Shown piece by piece: positions 32,901 through 41,300 of a DNA stretch of 64,000 nt. Numbering within the stretch: position 1 is the stretch's first letter; every line of letters begins with the position of its first letter. Origin of the DNA: Mycolicibacterium sp. P1-5 (GTDB taxonomy: Bacteria; Actinomycetota; Actinomycetes; Mycobacteriales; Mycobacteriaceae); the NCBI RefSeq assembly GCF_008329565.1, contig NZ_NPKT01000014.1:62001-126000 (forward strand), written 5' to 3'. Both the position numbers and the translations under genes were made by a program. The notes beneath the pieces were generated by a model. It worked only from the letters and a program-made list of their open reading frames with translations. It did no database searches and was not told where the DNA came from.

Positions 32901-35900
32901 CTGGGAGAGCTCGGGTTGGACAACCCGGTGACGGCCGATCCTGCGGCCACCGACGCCGAGCTCATCGACTTGGTCACGGCCGAGCTGGGTTCGGATTGGC
33001 CGCGGCTGGTGGCCCCGGCTTTCGACGCCAAGAAGGCGGTGCTGCTCGATGACCGCTGGGCCAGCGCTCGCGAGGATCTGGTAAAGCTGTGGCTGGCCGA
33101 CGAGGACGATATCGACGCGGATTGGGTGCGTCTCTCGGAGCGATTCGAGGGTGCTGGCAATGTCGTTGCCACCCAGGCAAACTGGTGGCAAGGAAAGGCC
33201 TTGGCCAGCGGGCGTAACATCCACGCCTCGCTGTTCGGCCGGATCGCCGCCGGTGCTGAAAACCCGGGAACCGGTCAGTATTCCGGCGAGGTCGCGGTGG
33301 TCACCGGCGCGTCCAAAGGCTCGATCGCCACATCGGTGGTCGCCGGTCTGCTCGACGGCGGCGCGACCGTGATCGCGACGACGTCCAAGCTCGACGATGA
33401 CCGACTGGCGTTCTACAAAGCGCTCTACCGCGACCACGCCCGCTTCGGCGCGTCGCTGTGGGTGGTCCCGGCCAACATGGCCTCGTACTCCGACATCGAT
33501 GCGCTCGCGTCGTGGGTCGGCAGCGAGCAGACCGAAAGCCTTGGGCCGCAAGCGATCCACCTCAAGGACGCGTTGACCCCGACGTTGCTGTTCCCGTTCG
33601 CCGCGCCGCGGGTGGCCGGCGATCTGTCGGAGGCCGGCTCGCGCTCCGAGATGGAGATGAAAGTCCTGCTGTGGGCCGTGCAGCGGCTGATCGGCGGGCT
33701 CTCGTCGATCGGTGCCGAGCGCGATATCGCCTCGCGTCTGCACGTGGTGTTGCCCGGCTCACCCAACCGCGGCATGTTCGGCGGTGACGGCGCCTACGGC
33801 GAGTCCAAATCCGCGCTGGACGCGGTGGTCAACCGCTGGAACGCGGAAACGTCCTGGGCACAACGGGTCAGCTTCGCGCATGCGCTGATCGGCTGGACCA
33901 AGGGCACCGGCCTGATGGGCCACAACGACGCGATCGTCGGTGCGGTCGAAGAGGCCGGCGTCACCACCTATAGCACCGAAGAGATGGCTTCGATGCTGCT
34001 CGATCTGTGCTCAGTGGAGGCCAAGGTCGCCTCAGCCAACGCACCGCTGAGGGTGGACCTGACCGGTGGACTCGGTGACGTTCAACTCGACATGGCCGAG
34101 CTGGCCGCCAAGGCCCGCGAGGAAATGAGCGCCGACGCAACGGCATCCAGTGACGAGCCGGTGGGAGGCACCATCGCAGCTCTGCCGTCACCGCCGCGCG
34201 GCTACGTCGCGAACACGCCGCCGGTGTGGGCCGATCTCGACGTCGATCCGGCCGACCTGGTCGTGATCGTCGGCGGCGCCGAACTGGGCCCGTACGGCTC
34301 GTCGCGCACCCGCTTCGAGATGGAGGTCGACCACGAGTTGTCGGCGGCCGGCGTGCTCGAATTGGCCTGGACCACCGGGCTGATCGTGTGGGAGGACGAC
34401 CCCAAGCCGGGCTGGTACGACACGGCGACCGGCGAACTGGTCGACGAGGCCGAGCTGGTCGAGCGCTACCACGATGCCGTCGTCGAAAAATGTGGAATTC
34501 GCGAGTTTGTTGATGACGGCGCCATCGATCCCGATCACGCCTCGCCGCTGATGGTCAGTGTCTTCTTGGACAAGGACTTCAGCTTCGTGGTGTCCTCGGA
34601 AGCCGATGCCCGTGCGTTCGTGGAGTTCGATCCCGAGCACACGGTCGCCCGCCCGGTACCGGACTCCGGCGACTGGGAGGTGATCCGCAAGGCGGGCACC
34701 GAGATTCGCGTGCCGCGCAAGACAAAGCTGTCGCGAACAGTCGGGGCGCAGATCCCGACCGGCTTCGACCCGACGGTCTGGGGTATCAGCCCGGACATGG
34801 CCAGCTCGATCGACCGGGTGGCGCTGTGGAATATCGTCGCCACCGTCGATGCGTTCCTGTCTTCCGGCTTCACCCCGAACGAGTTGATGCGCTGGGTGCA
34901 CCCGAGCCTCGTGGCCTCCACGCAAGGCACCGGCATGGGTGGTATGACCTCGATGCAGACGATGTACCACGGCAACCTGATGGGCAAGGCCAAGCCGAAC
35001 GACATCCTGCAGGAGGTCCTGCCGAACGTCGTTGCCGCGCACGTCATTCAGTCCTACGTGGGCAGCTACGGCTCGATGATCCACCCGGTCGGCGCGTGCG
35101 CCACCGCCGCGGTGTCGGTCGAGGAGGGCATGGACAAGATCCGTCTCGGCAAGGCCGAACTCGTGGTCACCGGTGGCTTCGACGACATGACGCTGGAAGC
35201 CGTCATCGGCTTCGGTGACATGGCGGCCACGGCCGACACCCAGGTGATGCGGGCCAAGGGCATCAGCGACTCGAAGTTCTCGCGCGCCAACGACCGTCGC
35301 AGGCTTGGCTTCCTGGAGGCCCAGGGCGGTGGCACCATCCTGCTGGCGCGGGGTGATCTGGCGCTGAGGATGGGTCTGCCGGTGCTGGCGGTGGTGGGTT
35401 ACGCCCAGAGTTTCGGCGACGGCGTGCACACATCGATTCCGGCTCCCGGGCTGGGCGCGCTGGGTGCCGGTCGCGGAGGCAAGGACTCGCAGCTGGCTCG
35501 CTCGCTGGCCAAGCTGGGTGTGGGGGCCGACGACATCGCGGTGATCTCCAAACACGACACCTCGACGCTGGCCAACGATCCCAACGAGACCGAGCTGCAC
35601 GAGCGGCTGGCCGACTCGATGGGCCGTGCCCCCGGCGCTCCGCTGTTCGTCGTCAGCCAGAAGAGCCTGACCGGTCACGCCAAGGGCGGCGCGGCTGTCT
35701 TCCAGATGATTGGGCTCTGCCAGATCCTGCGCGACGGCGTCATCCCGCCGAACCGCAGCCTGGACTGCGTCGATGATGAGCTGGCCACTGCTGGGCACTT
35801 CGTGTGGCCGCGGGAGACCCTGCGCATGGGCGACAAGTTCCCGCTCAAGGCGGGTCTGGTGACCAGCCTCGGCTTCGGTCACGTGTCGGGTTTGGTCGCG

Positions 35901-36149
35901 CTGGTGCACCCGCAGGCGTTCCTGGCCTCGCTGAGCGAGCAGGACCGGGCGGACTACACCAAGCGGTCGCACGAGCGGGTGTTGGCCGGTCAGCGTCGAC
36001 TGGCTTCGGCCATCGCCGGTGGACGGCCGATGTTCGAGAAGCCGGCCGGTCGCCGGTTCAACCACGACGAGCCGGAGAAGCGCCAAGAGGCGGCGATGCT
36101 GCTCGACCCGGCCTCACGGTTGGGCGATGACGACGCGTACGTGCGATAA
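26919..36149 (+). CDS. fas: Type I fatty acid synthase (multidomain)
   Basis: This 3076-residue single-chain mycobacterial FAS I is about the length of the M. tuberculosis enzyme. Domains in order are acetyltransferase (GHSQGV, Ser153), enoyl reductase (LAGMTPTTVDAK and GGRAGGHHSWED), dehydratase (SGDHNPIHTD), malonyl/palmitoyl transferase (GHSVGEYTA, Ser1445), acyl carrier protein (candidate phosphopantetheine Ser1815 in GASSRRNQLL), ketoreductase (VVTGASKGSIA) and ketosynthase (GACATAAVS, Cys2727). It makes C16-C26 acyl-CoAs in the cytosol for membrane lipids and mycolate precursors. The start GTG 26919 (VTIHEHD) follows GGGAG and matches the known N-terminus; the frame is open 42 codons further upstream. 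acpS follows after 9 bp. Confidence 0.98.
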   Translation: MTIHEHDRLFTGDGSWRGGAKATTTHALVDRLTAGEPYAVAFGGQGSAWLETLEELVTSAGIESELATLAGEAELLLEPVADELVVVRPIGFEPLRWVRALAAEEKVPSAKQLTSAAVSVPGVLLTQIAAIRALARQGMDLAAAPPVAVAGHSQGVLAVEALRAGGAKDVQLLALAQLIGAAGTLVARRRGISVLGDRPPMVSVTNAEPERIYELLEEFAQDVRTVLPPVLSIRNGRRSVVITGTPEQLSRFELYCAQIADAESADRKNKNRGGAVFAPVFDPVQVEVGFHTPRLADGIDIVGRWAAAVGLDVDLARGLADAILVQQVDWVEEVTALGDAGARWILDLGPGDILTRLTAPVIRGLGIGIVPAATRGGQRNLFTVGAVPEVAKPWSSYAPSVVTLPDGSVKLSTKLTRLTGRSPILLAGMTPTTVDAKIVAAAANAGHWAELAGGGQVTEAIFDMRIAELETLLEPGRTIQFNSLFLDPYLWKLQLGGKRLVQKARQSGAPIDGVVVSAGIPDLEDAVDLIDELNTVGIAHVVFKPGTVEQIRSVIRIAAEVPTKPVIVHIEGGRAGGHHSWEDLDDLLLTTYSELRGRANITVCVGGGIGTPERAAEYLSGRWSAVYGYPLMPVDGILVGTAAMACLEATTSPAVKQLLVDTVGTDHWVGAGKAVNGMASGRSQLGADIHEIDNAASRCGRLLDEVAGDPDAVAQRREEIIAAMAVTAKPYFGDVADMTYLQWLRRFVELSIGDGDSTADTKTADSPWLDITWRDRFAEMLQRAEARLNPKDTGPIETLFDASSADGEWLLENPDQALRALLTSYPDAESVLLHPADVPFFVQLCKTLGKPVNFVPVIDKDVRRWWRSDSLWQAHDARYTADQVCVIPGTQAVAGITRVDEPVGELLDRFERTAVDEVLASGAAPEQVASRLRVRTDATGPLAIVLDSPDVLWAGRTATNPVHRIAAPSSWQVRDNRTATDHSTGARLEVTADDRVVLSVPLSGTWIDIAFSLPSTVIDGGMPVVRTEDAATAMRAVLAIAAGVDGPDALPPVVNGSTTVTVGWDPERVADHTGVTATFGSPLAPTLSTVPDALVGRCWPAVFAAIGGAATDTGFPVVEGLLSLVHLDHAARLLKPLPKEPTQLTVTATASVATDTEVGRVVPVTVNVTDANGMILAVLEERFAIRGRTGAKELTDPVRAGGAVSENATDTPRRRRRDVSIGAPVDMRPFAVVSGDHNPIHTDQAAALLAGLESPIVHGMWLSAAAQHVVTATDGKPAPPAKLIGWTARFLGMVSPGDDIDFRVDRVGIDLGAEVLEVTAKIGTDLVMSATARLAAPKTVYAFPGQGIQHKGMGMEVRARSKAARKVWDIADKFTRETLGFSVLHVVRDNPTSLIASGVHYQHPEGVLYLTQFTQVAMATVAAAQVAEMREQGAFVEGAIACGHSVGEYTALACVSNVYKLEALLEVVFHRGSKMHDIVPRDEMGRSNYRLAAIRPSQIDLPDADVKDFVAEIADRTKEFLQIVNFNLRGSQYAIAGTVRGLEALEEEVERRRELSGGKRSFILVPGIDVPFHSDVLRVGVDDFRRALERVMPEDPDPALIVGRYIPNLVPRPFTLDLDFVQEIRDLVPAEPLDEVLADYDTWRNEKPGLLCRKIVVELLAWQFASPVRWIETQDLLFIEEAAGGLGVERFVEIGVKPAPTVAGLASNTLKLPEYAHSTVEVLNSERDFAVLFASDEDPASDDDFDEPVAVADAPAEAAPVEAAPAAAPSGGPRPDDIGFDAGDATLALIALSAKMRIDQIELLDSIESITDGASSRRNQLLVDLGSELNLGAIDGAAEADLASLKGQVSKLARTYKPFGPVLSDAINDQLRTVLGPSGKRPAVIAERVKKTWELGDGWAKHVTAELALGTREGSSVRGGALGGLHDGALADAAAVDKAIDAAVTSVAARKGIAVSLPSAGGAGGGVVDSAALTEFAEKVTGRAGVLASAARLVLGELGLDNPVTADPAATDAELIDLVTAELGSDWPRLVAPAFDAKKAVLLDDRWASAREDLVKLWLADEDDIDADWVRLSERFEGAGNVVATQANWWQGKALASGRNIHASLFGRIAAGAENPGTGQYSGEVAVVTGASKGSIATSVVAGLLDGGATVIATTSKLDDDRLAFYKALYRDHARFGASLWVVPANMASYSDIDALASWVGSEQTESLGPQAIHLKDALTPTLLFPFAAPRVAGDLSEAGSRSEMEMKVLLWAVQRLIGGLSSIGAERDIASRLHVVLPGSPNRGMFGGDGAYGESKSALDAVVNRWNAETSWAQRVSFAHALIGWTKGTGLMGHNDAIVGAVEEAGVTTYSTEEMASMLLDLCSVEAKVASANAPLRVDLTGGLGDVQLDMAELAAKAREEMSADATASSDEPVGGTIAALPSPPRGYVANTPPVWADLDVDPADLVVIVGGAELGPYGSSRTRFEMEVDHELSAAGVLELAWTTGLIVWEDDPKPGWYDTATGELVDEAELVERYHDAVVEKCGIREFVDDGAIDPDHASPLMVSVFLDKDFSFVVSSEADARAFVEFDPEHTVARPVPDSGDWEVIRKAGTEIRVPRKTKLSRTVGAQIPTGFDPTVWGISPDMASSIDRVALWNIVATVDAFLSSGFTPNELMRWVHPSLVASTQGTGMGGMTSMQTMYHGNLMGKAKPNDILQEVLPNVVAAHVIQSYVGSYGSMIHPVGACATAAVSVEEGMDKIRLGKAELVVTGGFDDMTLEAVIGFGDMAATADTQVMRAKGISDSKFSRANDRRRLGFLEAQGGGTILLARGDLALRMGLPVLAVVGYAQSFGDGVHTSIPAPGLGALGAGRGGKDSQLARSLAKLGVGADDIAVISKHDTSTLANDPNETELHERLADSMGRAPGAPLFVVSQKSLTGHAKGGAAVFQMIGLCQILRDGVIPPNRSLDCVDDELATAGHFVWPRETLRMGDKFPLKAGLVTSLGFGHVSGLVALVHPQAFLASLSEQDRADYTKRSHERVLAGQRRLASAIAGGRPMFEKPAGRRFNHDEPEKRQEAAMLLDPASRLGDDDAYVR

Positions 36150-36158
36150 AGTCGCGGC

Positions 36159-36551
36159 GTGGCGATAGTCGGAGTGGGGATCGATGTGGTCTCCATTCCC
36201 GACTTCGCCGAGCAGGTCGACCAGCCGGGAACGGTGTTCGCCGAGACGTTCACGCCAGGTGAGCGCCGCGATGCCGCCGACAAGAGTTCGGTGGCGGCGC
36301 GGCACCTGGCGGCTCGGTGGGCCGCCAAGGAGGCTGTCATCAAGGCCTGGTCGGGCTCGCGCTTCGCACAGCGTCCGGTGTTGCCGGAGGGCATTCACCG
36401 CGACATCGAGGTGATCACCGATATGTGGGGCCGACCCAAGGTCCGCCTCACCGGCGACATCGCCAAGCATCTGGCCGAGGTCACCATCCATGTGTCGCTG
36501 ACCCACGAGGGGAACACTGCCGCCGCGGTGGCCATCCTGGAGACGGCGTAG
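36159..36551 (+). CDS. acpS: Holo-[acyl-carrier-protein] synthase
   Basis: This 130-residue 4'-phosphopantetheinyl transferase has the metal-binding start GVGIDVVSI and the second signature RWAAKEAVIKAW. It transfers phosphopantetheine from CoA to the FAS I carrier domain. It starts at a GTG 9 bp after the fas stop, so the pair is an operon, as in M. tuberculosis (Rv2524c-Rv2523c). The length is normal. Confidence 0.96.
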   Translation: MAIVGVGIDVVSIPDFAEQVDQPGTVFAETFTPGERRDAADKSSVAARHLAARWAAKEAVIKAWSGSRFAQRPVLPEGIHRDIEVITDMWGRPKVRLTGDIAKHLAEVTIHVSLTHEGNTAAAVAILETA

Positions 36552-36576
36552 CCGAGCGCGCGCGGCTGTACCGGTG

Positions 36577-36592
36577 AAGGGCCTAGGTCCTT
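36577..36592 (+). promoter_or_regulatory. DosR-box-like palindrome upstream of the alcohol dehydrogenase
   Basis: AAGGGCCTAGGTCCTT is an almost perfect 16-bp palindrome. Its core matches about 9 of 14 DosR positions by eye, with the GTCC half intact. It lies 89 bp upstream of the alcohol dehydrogenase and away from the main dormancy cluster. Confidence 0.5.
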
Positions 36593-36681
36593 TCGATTGG
36601 TGACCTGGTTACCCTTACCGCGCTTCGTCCTGGCTGACATCGTTGACTCCAAGCACTCGATGACGCTGGAGGGAAGCGAAC

Positions 36682-37728
36682 ATGAAAGCTCTTGTGTATC
36701 AAGGTCCTGGCCGGCGTGCATGGCAGGAGGTGCCGGATCCGCAGATTCAGCACCCGGCTGACGCAATAGTCCGGGTCGATGCCGTCACCATCTGCGGCAC
36801 AGATCTGCACATATTGAAGGGCGACGTCCCCGAAGTCGAGGCAGGCCGGATTCTCGGCCATGAAGCGGTCGGCACGGTCACCGCCGTGGGTTCCGCGGTT
36901 GAAACCCTCAACGTCGGCGATCGAATCCTGGTGTCCTGTATCAGTTCCTGCGGCAAATGCCGCTTCTGTCGGGAATCCCGCTACGGACAGTGCCTAGGTG
37001 GTGGTGGGTGGATTCTCGGTCACCTGATCGACGGCACTCAAGCCGAGTATGTCCGGATCCCTTTTGCCGACAATTCGACGCATAAGGTCCCAGCGGGCGT
37101 CAGCGACGACGAAATGGTGATGTTGGCCGATATTCTGCCCACGTCGTATGAGGTGGGTGTACTCAACGGGGCTGTTCGCCCCGGTGATGTGGTGGCGATC
37201 GTCGGCGCCGGACCAATCGGCCTGGCCGCTGTCCAGACGGCCCGGCTCTACAGCCCCCGTGCGATCGTCTGCATCGATGTGGCCGACTCCCGATTGGAGG
37301 CGGCGCGCAAGTTCGGTGCCGATGTGGTGGTGAATCCTCAGACGACATCGGCGCGTGGGGTCATCGACTCGCTGACCGATGGCCTCGGTGCCGACTGTGT
37401 CATGGAGGCAGTGGGCACCCCGGCCACGTTCGAGGAATCGGTCAGGCTGACCCGGGCCGGTGGCCACGTCGCCAACATCGGTGTGCATGGCGCTCCGGCA
37501 ACCCTGCACCTGGAAGACATCTGGATCAAGAACCTCACCATCACCACCGGACTGGTGGACACCTACTCCACTCCCACGCTGATCGATCTGGTGGCCGGCC
37601 ACCAACTCGACACGTCAGCGATGATCACGCACCGCTTCACCTTCGACGACTTCGATGCCGCGTATGACGCCTTCAGTCGACCGGCAGAAACTGGAGCGCT
37701 GAAGGTCTTGTTGACAGCACCGAGCTGA
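36682..37728 (+). CDS. Zinc-dependent alcohol dehydrogenase (MDR superfamily)
   Basis: This 348-residue MDR enzyme has the catalytic zinc ligands Cys38 (TICGTD) and the GHEAVG histidine. Structural zinc cysteines are in SSCGKCRFCRESRYGQC, and the Rossmann loop is VGAGPIGLAAVQ. It oxidises alcohols or reduces aldehydes with NAD(P); substrate unknown. It is single-gene, with a good ribosome-binding site (GGAGGGAAG) and a DosR-like palindrome upstream, so hypoxic induction is possible. It appears to be inserted between acpS and the M20 peptidase gene relative to my recollection of the M. tuberculosis order. Confidence 0.9.
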   Translation: MKALVYQGPGRRAWQEVPDPQIQHPADAIVRVDAVTICGTDLHILKGDVPEVEAGRILGHEAVGTVTAVGSAVETLNVGDRILVSCISSCGKCRFCRESRYGQCLGGGGWILGHLIDGTQAEYVRIPFADNSTHKVPAGVSDDEMVMLADILPTSYEVGVLNGAVRPGDVVAIVGAGPIGLAAVQTARLYSPRAIVCIDVADSRLEAARKFGADVVVNPQTTSARGVIDSLTDGLGADCVMEAVGTPATFEESVRLTRAGGHVANIGVHGAPATLHLEDIWIKNLTITTGLVDTYSTPTLIDLVAGHQLDTSAMITHRFTFDDFDAAYDAFSRPAETGALKVLLTAPS

Positions 37729-37789
37729 GTTGTTCGCGCGATCTCTTCCGCTAACTCACTGACCTCTGCGACCGACTAACGTCGTCTGC

Positions 37790-39127
37790 ATGAGTGATCT
37801 CGTCGAGCGCGTGCAGGCCGTACTTCCCTCGGTGCGGGCTGACCTCGAGGACCTGGTCCGCATTCAGTCGGTGTGGGCCGATCCGGCTCGTCGCGACGAG
37901 GTACACCGCAGTGCGCGAGCCGTGGCCGATTTGCTGAGTACGGCCGGCTTCAAGCAAGTAGAGATCGTCGCCGAGGGCGGTGCTCCGGCCGTGATCGCGC
38001 ATCATCCCGCCCCGCCCGGTGCGCCGACCGTGCTGCTGTACGCCCATCACGATGTCCAGCCTGAAGGTGAACCGTCGCAATGGAATTCACCTCCCTTCGA
38101 GCCGACGGAGCGTAACGGCCGGCTCTACGGGCGCGGCACCGCCGACGATAAGGCGGGCATCGCCACCCACCTGGCGGCGTTCCGCGCGCACGGCGGCAAG
38201 CCTCCGGTCGGCGTGACAGTGTTCGTCGAGGGGGAGGAGGAGTCCGGCTCACCGTCACTGGGGCGGCTGCTCGCCGCGCACAAAGACAAGCTGGCTGCCG
38301 ACGTCATCGTGATCGCCGACTCGGACAACTGGACCTCCGAAATCCCCGCGCTGACAGTGTCATTACGCGGCCTGGCCGACTGCGTGGTCGAGGTCGCCAC
38401 ACTCGACCACGGCCTGCACTCGGGGCTGTGGGGCGGAGTGGTGCCCGACGCGCTCAGCGTCCTGGTGCGACTGCTGGCCAGCCTGCACGACGACGACGGC
38501 AACGTCGCTGTGCAAGGCCTGTACGAATCCAGTGCCGCCGACATCGACCGCGGGCCGCGGTGGGTCCGCACCGAGTCCGGACTGCTGGACGGTGTTCAGG
38601 AGATCGGCTCGGGCAGTGTGGCGCAACGCATGTGGGCCAAGCCTGCAATCACGGTGGTCGGCATCGACACGACACCGATTGCCAAGGCGTCGAACACCCT
38701 CACTCCGCGCGCTCGTGCCAAAGTCAGCATGCGCGTGGCTCCAGGCGGCGACGCCGTGGTCCACTTGCACGCGCTACGACGGCACCTCGAGCAGCACGCG
38801 CCCTGGGGCGCGCATGTCAGCATCATCCCGGGTGATGTGGGCCAGCCGTACGCGATCGACGCCAGCGGACCGGTCTACGAGGCCGCCCGGGCTGCCTTCC
38901 GGGAGGCTTGGGGCACCGACGTCGTCGACATGGGCATGGGCGGCTCGATCCCGTTCATCGCGGAATTCGCCACCGCGTTCCCCGATGCCACCATCCTGGT
39001 GACCGGTGTCGAGGACCCGGGCACGCAGGCGCACAGCGTCAACGAGAGCCTGCATCTCGGGGTGCTGGAACGCGCCGCCACCACCGAGGCGCTACTGCTG
39101 GGGAAGCTGGGCGACCCGGGCAACTAG
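37790..39127 (+). CDS. M20-family metallopeptidase (dipeptidase-like, Rv2522c type)
   Basis: This 445-residue protein has the M20 zinc-site motifs: LYAHHDVQPEG with the first metal histidine, the GRGTADDKAG bridging aspartate and the FVEGEEESGSP catalytic glutamates, and a C-terminal metal histidine in AHSVNE. These enzymes cleave dipeptides or amino-acid conjugates in the cytosol. It is next to bcp, whose 3' end overlaps it by 4 bp on the opposite strand, as with Rv2522c-bcp in M. tuberculosis. Confidence 0.92.
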   Translation: MSDLVERVQAVLPSVRADLEDLVRIQSVWADPARRDEVHRSARAVADLLSTAGFKQVEIVAEGGAPAVIAHHPAPPGAPTVLLYAHHDVQPEGEPSQWNSPPFEPTERNGRLYGRGTADDKAGIATHLAAFRAHGGKPPVGVTVFVEGEEESGSPSLGRLLAAHKDKLAADVIVIADSDNWTSEIPALTVSLRGLADCVVEVATLDHGLHSGLWGGVVPDALSVLVRLLASLHDDDGNVAVQGLYESSAADIDRGPRWVRTESGLLDGVQEIGSGSVAQRMWAKPAITVVGIDTTPIAKASNTLTPRARAKVSMRVAPGGDAVVHLHALRRHLEQHAPWGAHVSIIPGDVGQPYAIDASGPVYEAARAAFREAWGTDVVDMGMGGSIPFIAEFATAFPDATILVTGVEDPGTQAHSVNESLHLGVLERAATTEALLLGKLGDPGN

Positions 39128-39597
39128 ACCGAGATGTCCCGGCGCAGTTTGGCGACGTGCCCGGTGGCCTTGACGTTGTACTGGGCAACTTCGATCTTGC
39201 CCTTCTCGTCCACCACGAACGTTGATCGGATGACGCCCTGCACGGTCTTGCCGTACAGCTTCTTTTCGCCGTAGGCGCCCCACTCGGTGAGGACCTTCTT
39301 TTCGGGGTCGGACAGCAGCGGGAACGTCAGCTCGTCGCGCTCGGTGAACTTCGCCAGCTTCTCCGGCTTGTCGGGCGAGATGCCGATGACGTCGATGCCT
39401 GCACCGTTGAGCTCGGCCAGGCTGTCCCGGAAGTCGCAGGCCTGCTTGGTGCAGCCCGGTGTCATCGCGGCCGGGTAGAAGTAGACGATCACCTTGCGGC
39501 CGGTGAAGTCGGACAGCTTCACGGTCTTGCCCTGGGCGTCAAGCAGGCTGAACGCCGGCGCCTTGTCGCCGACTTCGAGGCGTGCTGTCTCGGTCAC
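39124..39597 (-). CDS. bcp: Thioredoxin-dependent thiol peroxidase (BCP-type peroxiredoxin)
   Basis: This 157-residue peroxiredoxin has the motif PAAMTPGCTKQACDFRD, containing the peroxidatic cysteine (Cys49) and a likely resolving cysteine (Cys54) five residues later, as in the atypical 2-Cys BCP group. It reduces peroxides using thioredoxin. The conserved STFVVDEKG segment is present. It is convergent with the M20 gene and divergent from the DUF3618 gene. Confidence 0.95.
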   Translation of the reverse strand: MTETARLEVGDKAPAFSLLDAQGKTVKLSDFTGRKVIVYFYPAAMTPGCTKQACDFRDSLAELNGAGIDVIGISPDKPEKLAKFTERDELTFPLLSDPEKKVLTEWGAYGEKKLYGKTVQGVIRSTFVVDEKGKIEVAQYNVKATGHVAKLRRDISV

Positions 39598-39686
39598 CTT
39601 GTGATCCCTTCATCTACCGGTGCATCGGGGTTAGCCCGGCTTGATCTAGGGTAGTTCGGCAGGGCGGCAGAGTTTGGAGGACGGAA

Positions 39687-39914
39687 GTGGTGGACCGGGA
39701 TCCCGAGGTCATCAAGGCCGAGATCGACCAGGCGCGTGACCGGCTGGCGGTGACGGTGGACTCGCTGGCCGAGCGTGCCAACCCACAGCGCATCGCCGAC
39801 GACGTCAAGGCCGCGGTGCTGCGTTTCGTCAAGAAACCCCCGGTGGCCGCGGCGCTGGCCGGAGTCAGCGTGGTGACCGTCGTCCTGGTGGTGCGCCGAA
39901 TTCGTAACGGCTAG
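39687..39914 (+). CDS. DUF3618 small membrane protein (Rv2520c type)
   Basis: This 75-residue protein has the DUF3618 pattern: an amphipathic N-terminal helix IKAEIDQARDRLAVTVDSLA, then a C-terminal transmembrane segment VAAALAGVSVVTVVLVVRR. It starts at a GTG (GTGGTG) with TTGGAGGA upstream. Function is unknown; relatives often sit with phage-shock or membrane-stress genes. The position after bcp is conserved with Rv2520c. It ends the syntenic core. Confidence 0.88.
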   Translation: MVDRDPEVIKAEIDQARDRLAVTVDSLAERANPQRIADDVKAAVLRFVKKPPVAAALAGVSVVTVVLVVRRIRNG

Positions 39915-40010
39915 TTCAACCGGAAAAGGCGCAAGAGCCGAAGCGGCGGCAATCCGATCAGCTACGCTCGGGCGGGTCTTGCGACGGGTTGTCCCGCAAT
40001 CGCTTTCACA

Positions 40011-40039
40011 CACCCACCGCGGCACCCCGCCCGTGGGTG
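40011..40039. terminator. Hairpin between convergent genes
   Basis: CACCCAC (40011-40017) pairs with GTGGGTG (40033-40039), a 7-bp GC-rich stem without a T-tract. It lies between the DUF3618 gene and the convergent M42 peptidase gene and may terminate transcription in both directions. Confidence 0.45.
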
Positions 40040-40062
40040 GTGATCGCCTTCGTCTGTCCTGC

Positions 40063-41178
40063 CTATGGTCTTTGTCGGCTCCCCGGGATTCGTGTGTCGA
40101 GCAGGAAGGTGAGCAGGACTTCGGACATCGCGGGGATCGCGTCGACGGCAACGACCTCATAGCCGTGCGTACTCAACGTGGGCAGGCACAGCAGTCCTGC
40201 GCGTGCGGTCTGGCCGGCCGAAAGCGAGTGCGAGGCATCGGATTCGAAGGCACCGAGGACCGCGGCCTGCGGGGCCAGGCCGAGCTCGGTGGCGATGTCC
40301 ATCAGCCGGTCGGCGACGGATTTGTCGTAGACGCTCTGCTGGTCGCTGTAGCCGACGATCGGGCCGCCGGTGACCGATGTCGAGTACTCCTGCTCGGTGG
40401 GGCCGACCTCGAGGGCCAGGGTGATCTCGCCGGGCAGCGTGCGACTGGCATACGTGCCGCCGATGCCGCCGATCTCCTCGCTGACCGTGCCCACGAAGTA
40501 GATGTCGCGAGCGGGCCGCCGCTCGCCCTCGTGCAATAGCCGGGCAGCCTCGAGCATCGCGGTCAGGCACGCGCGGTCGTCCATGAAGTAACAGCCCAAG
40601 AACTTGCCGAGCTCGAACAGGGTGCGCTTGCCGCCGTCGATGCACACCCGGGTGCCGGGCCGGACACCGGCGGCCGCGAGTTCCGCGGTGGTGCGGCCGG
40701 TGAACACGTAGACGTGACTCCAATCCAGTGACTTGTCGCCCCGGTCCGGCTTGGTCTCCCAGATCCGGTGGCTTTCAGCAGTGGTGTGCTCGGAGCCCAG
40801 GGTCAGCACGCCGGGCAGCGTGGTGTGATTGCCCAGCACCGCCACCGGACCGAGGCCGAAGTTTCCCGGATACATCGTGCCCAGCTGGGTCACATGGAGG
40901 GATCCGTCCGGCTCCACCCGCTTCACCAGCATGGACAGCTCGTCGAGGTGGGCCATCACCCGGATCGGACCGAGATCGTCATCGTCGCCGGTGCCGCGGA
41001 CCAGGCCGACGAGGTTGCCTGCCTCGTCGACCCAGGCCTCGTCGACCAGGGGTTCGAGTTCGCGACGACAGATGTCGCGGACGGCGTCCTCCTGGCCGAC
41101 TGGGCCGAACGCCGCTAGCAGTTCCTGCAACAACGGCCGGTTGAGCCGGGCTTCGGAGGTGATTCCGCGGTGAGTCAC
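40063..41178 (-). CDS. M42-family metallopeptidase (aminopeptidase/cellulase-like)
   Basis: This 371-residue protein has the M42 features: a metal histidine in VMAHLDELS, the CYFMDDRACLTAMLEA metal-binding aspartate, a FVGTVSEEIGG catalytic glutamate pair, and a final metal histidine in LSTHGYE. Family members are di-metal aminopeptidases, often large cytosolic oligomers. The start is a GTG at 41178. It marks the beginning of the accessory stretch relative to the M. tuberculosis gene order I remember. It is divergent from the MFS transporter (122 bp, AT-rich). Confidence 0.88.
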   Translation of the reverse strand: MTHRGITSEARLNRPLLQELLAAFGPVGQEDAVRDICRRELEPLVDEAWVDEAGNLVGLVRGTGDDDDLGPIRVMAHLDELSMLVKRVEPDGSLHVTQLGTMYPGNFGLGPVAVLGNHTTLPGVLTLGSEHTTAESHRIWETKPDRGDKSLDWSHVYVFTGRTTAELAAAGVRPGTRVCIDGGKRTLFELGKFLGCYFMDDRACLTAMLEAARLLHEGERRPARDIYFVGTVSEEIGGIGGTYASRTLPGEITLALEVGPTEQEYSTSVTGGPIVGYSDQQSVYDKSVADRLMDIATELGLAPQAAVLGAFESDASHSLSAGQTARAGLLCLPTLSTHGYEVVAVDAIPAMSEVLLTFLLDTRIPGSRQRP

Positions 41179-41300
41179 GGGCCTGATTTACCCCGGAGCC
41201 AACCGGATCATGCCCCTGGGAAATACACAGGAAGTCATTTACATAGTTAATGAATGTTTTGGCTATCCCTGGACTGGAGCCGAAGGGATGCAAAATAGCG

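Noticed and set aside
30801-33743. 980-codon minus-strand open frame inside fas
   Set aside because: Same reason: it mirrors fas codons in reverse and has no recognisable domain or ribosome-binding site.
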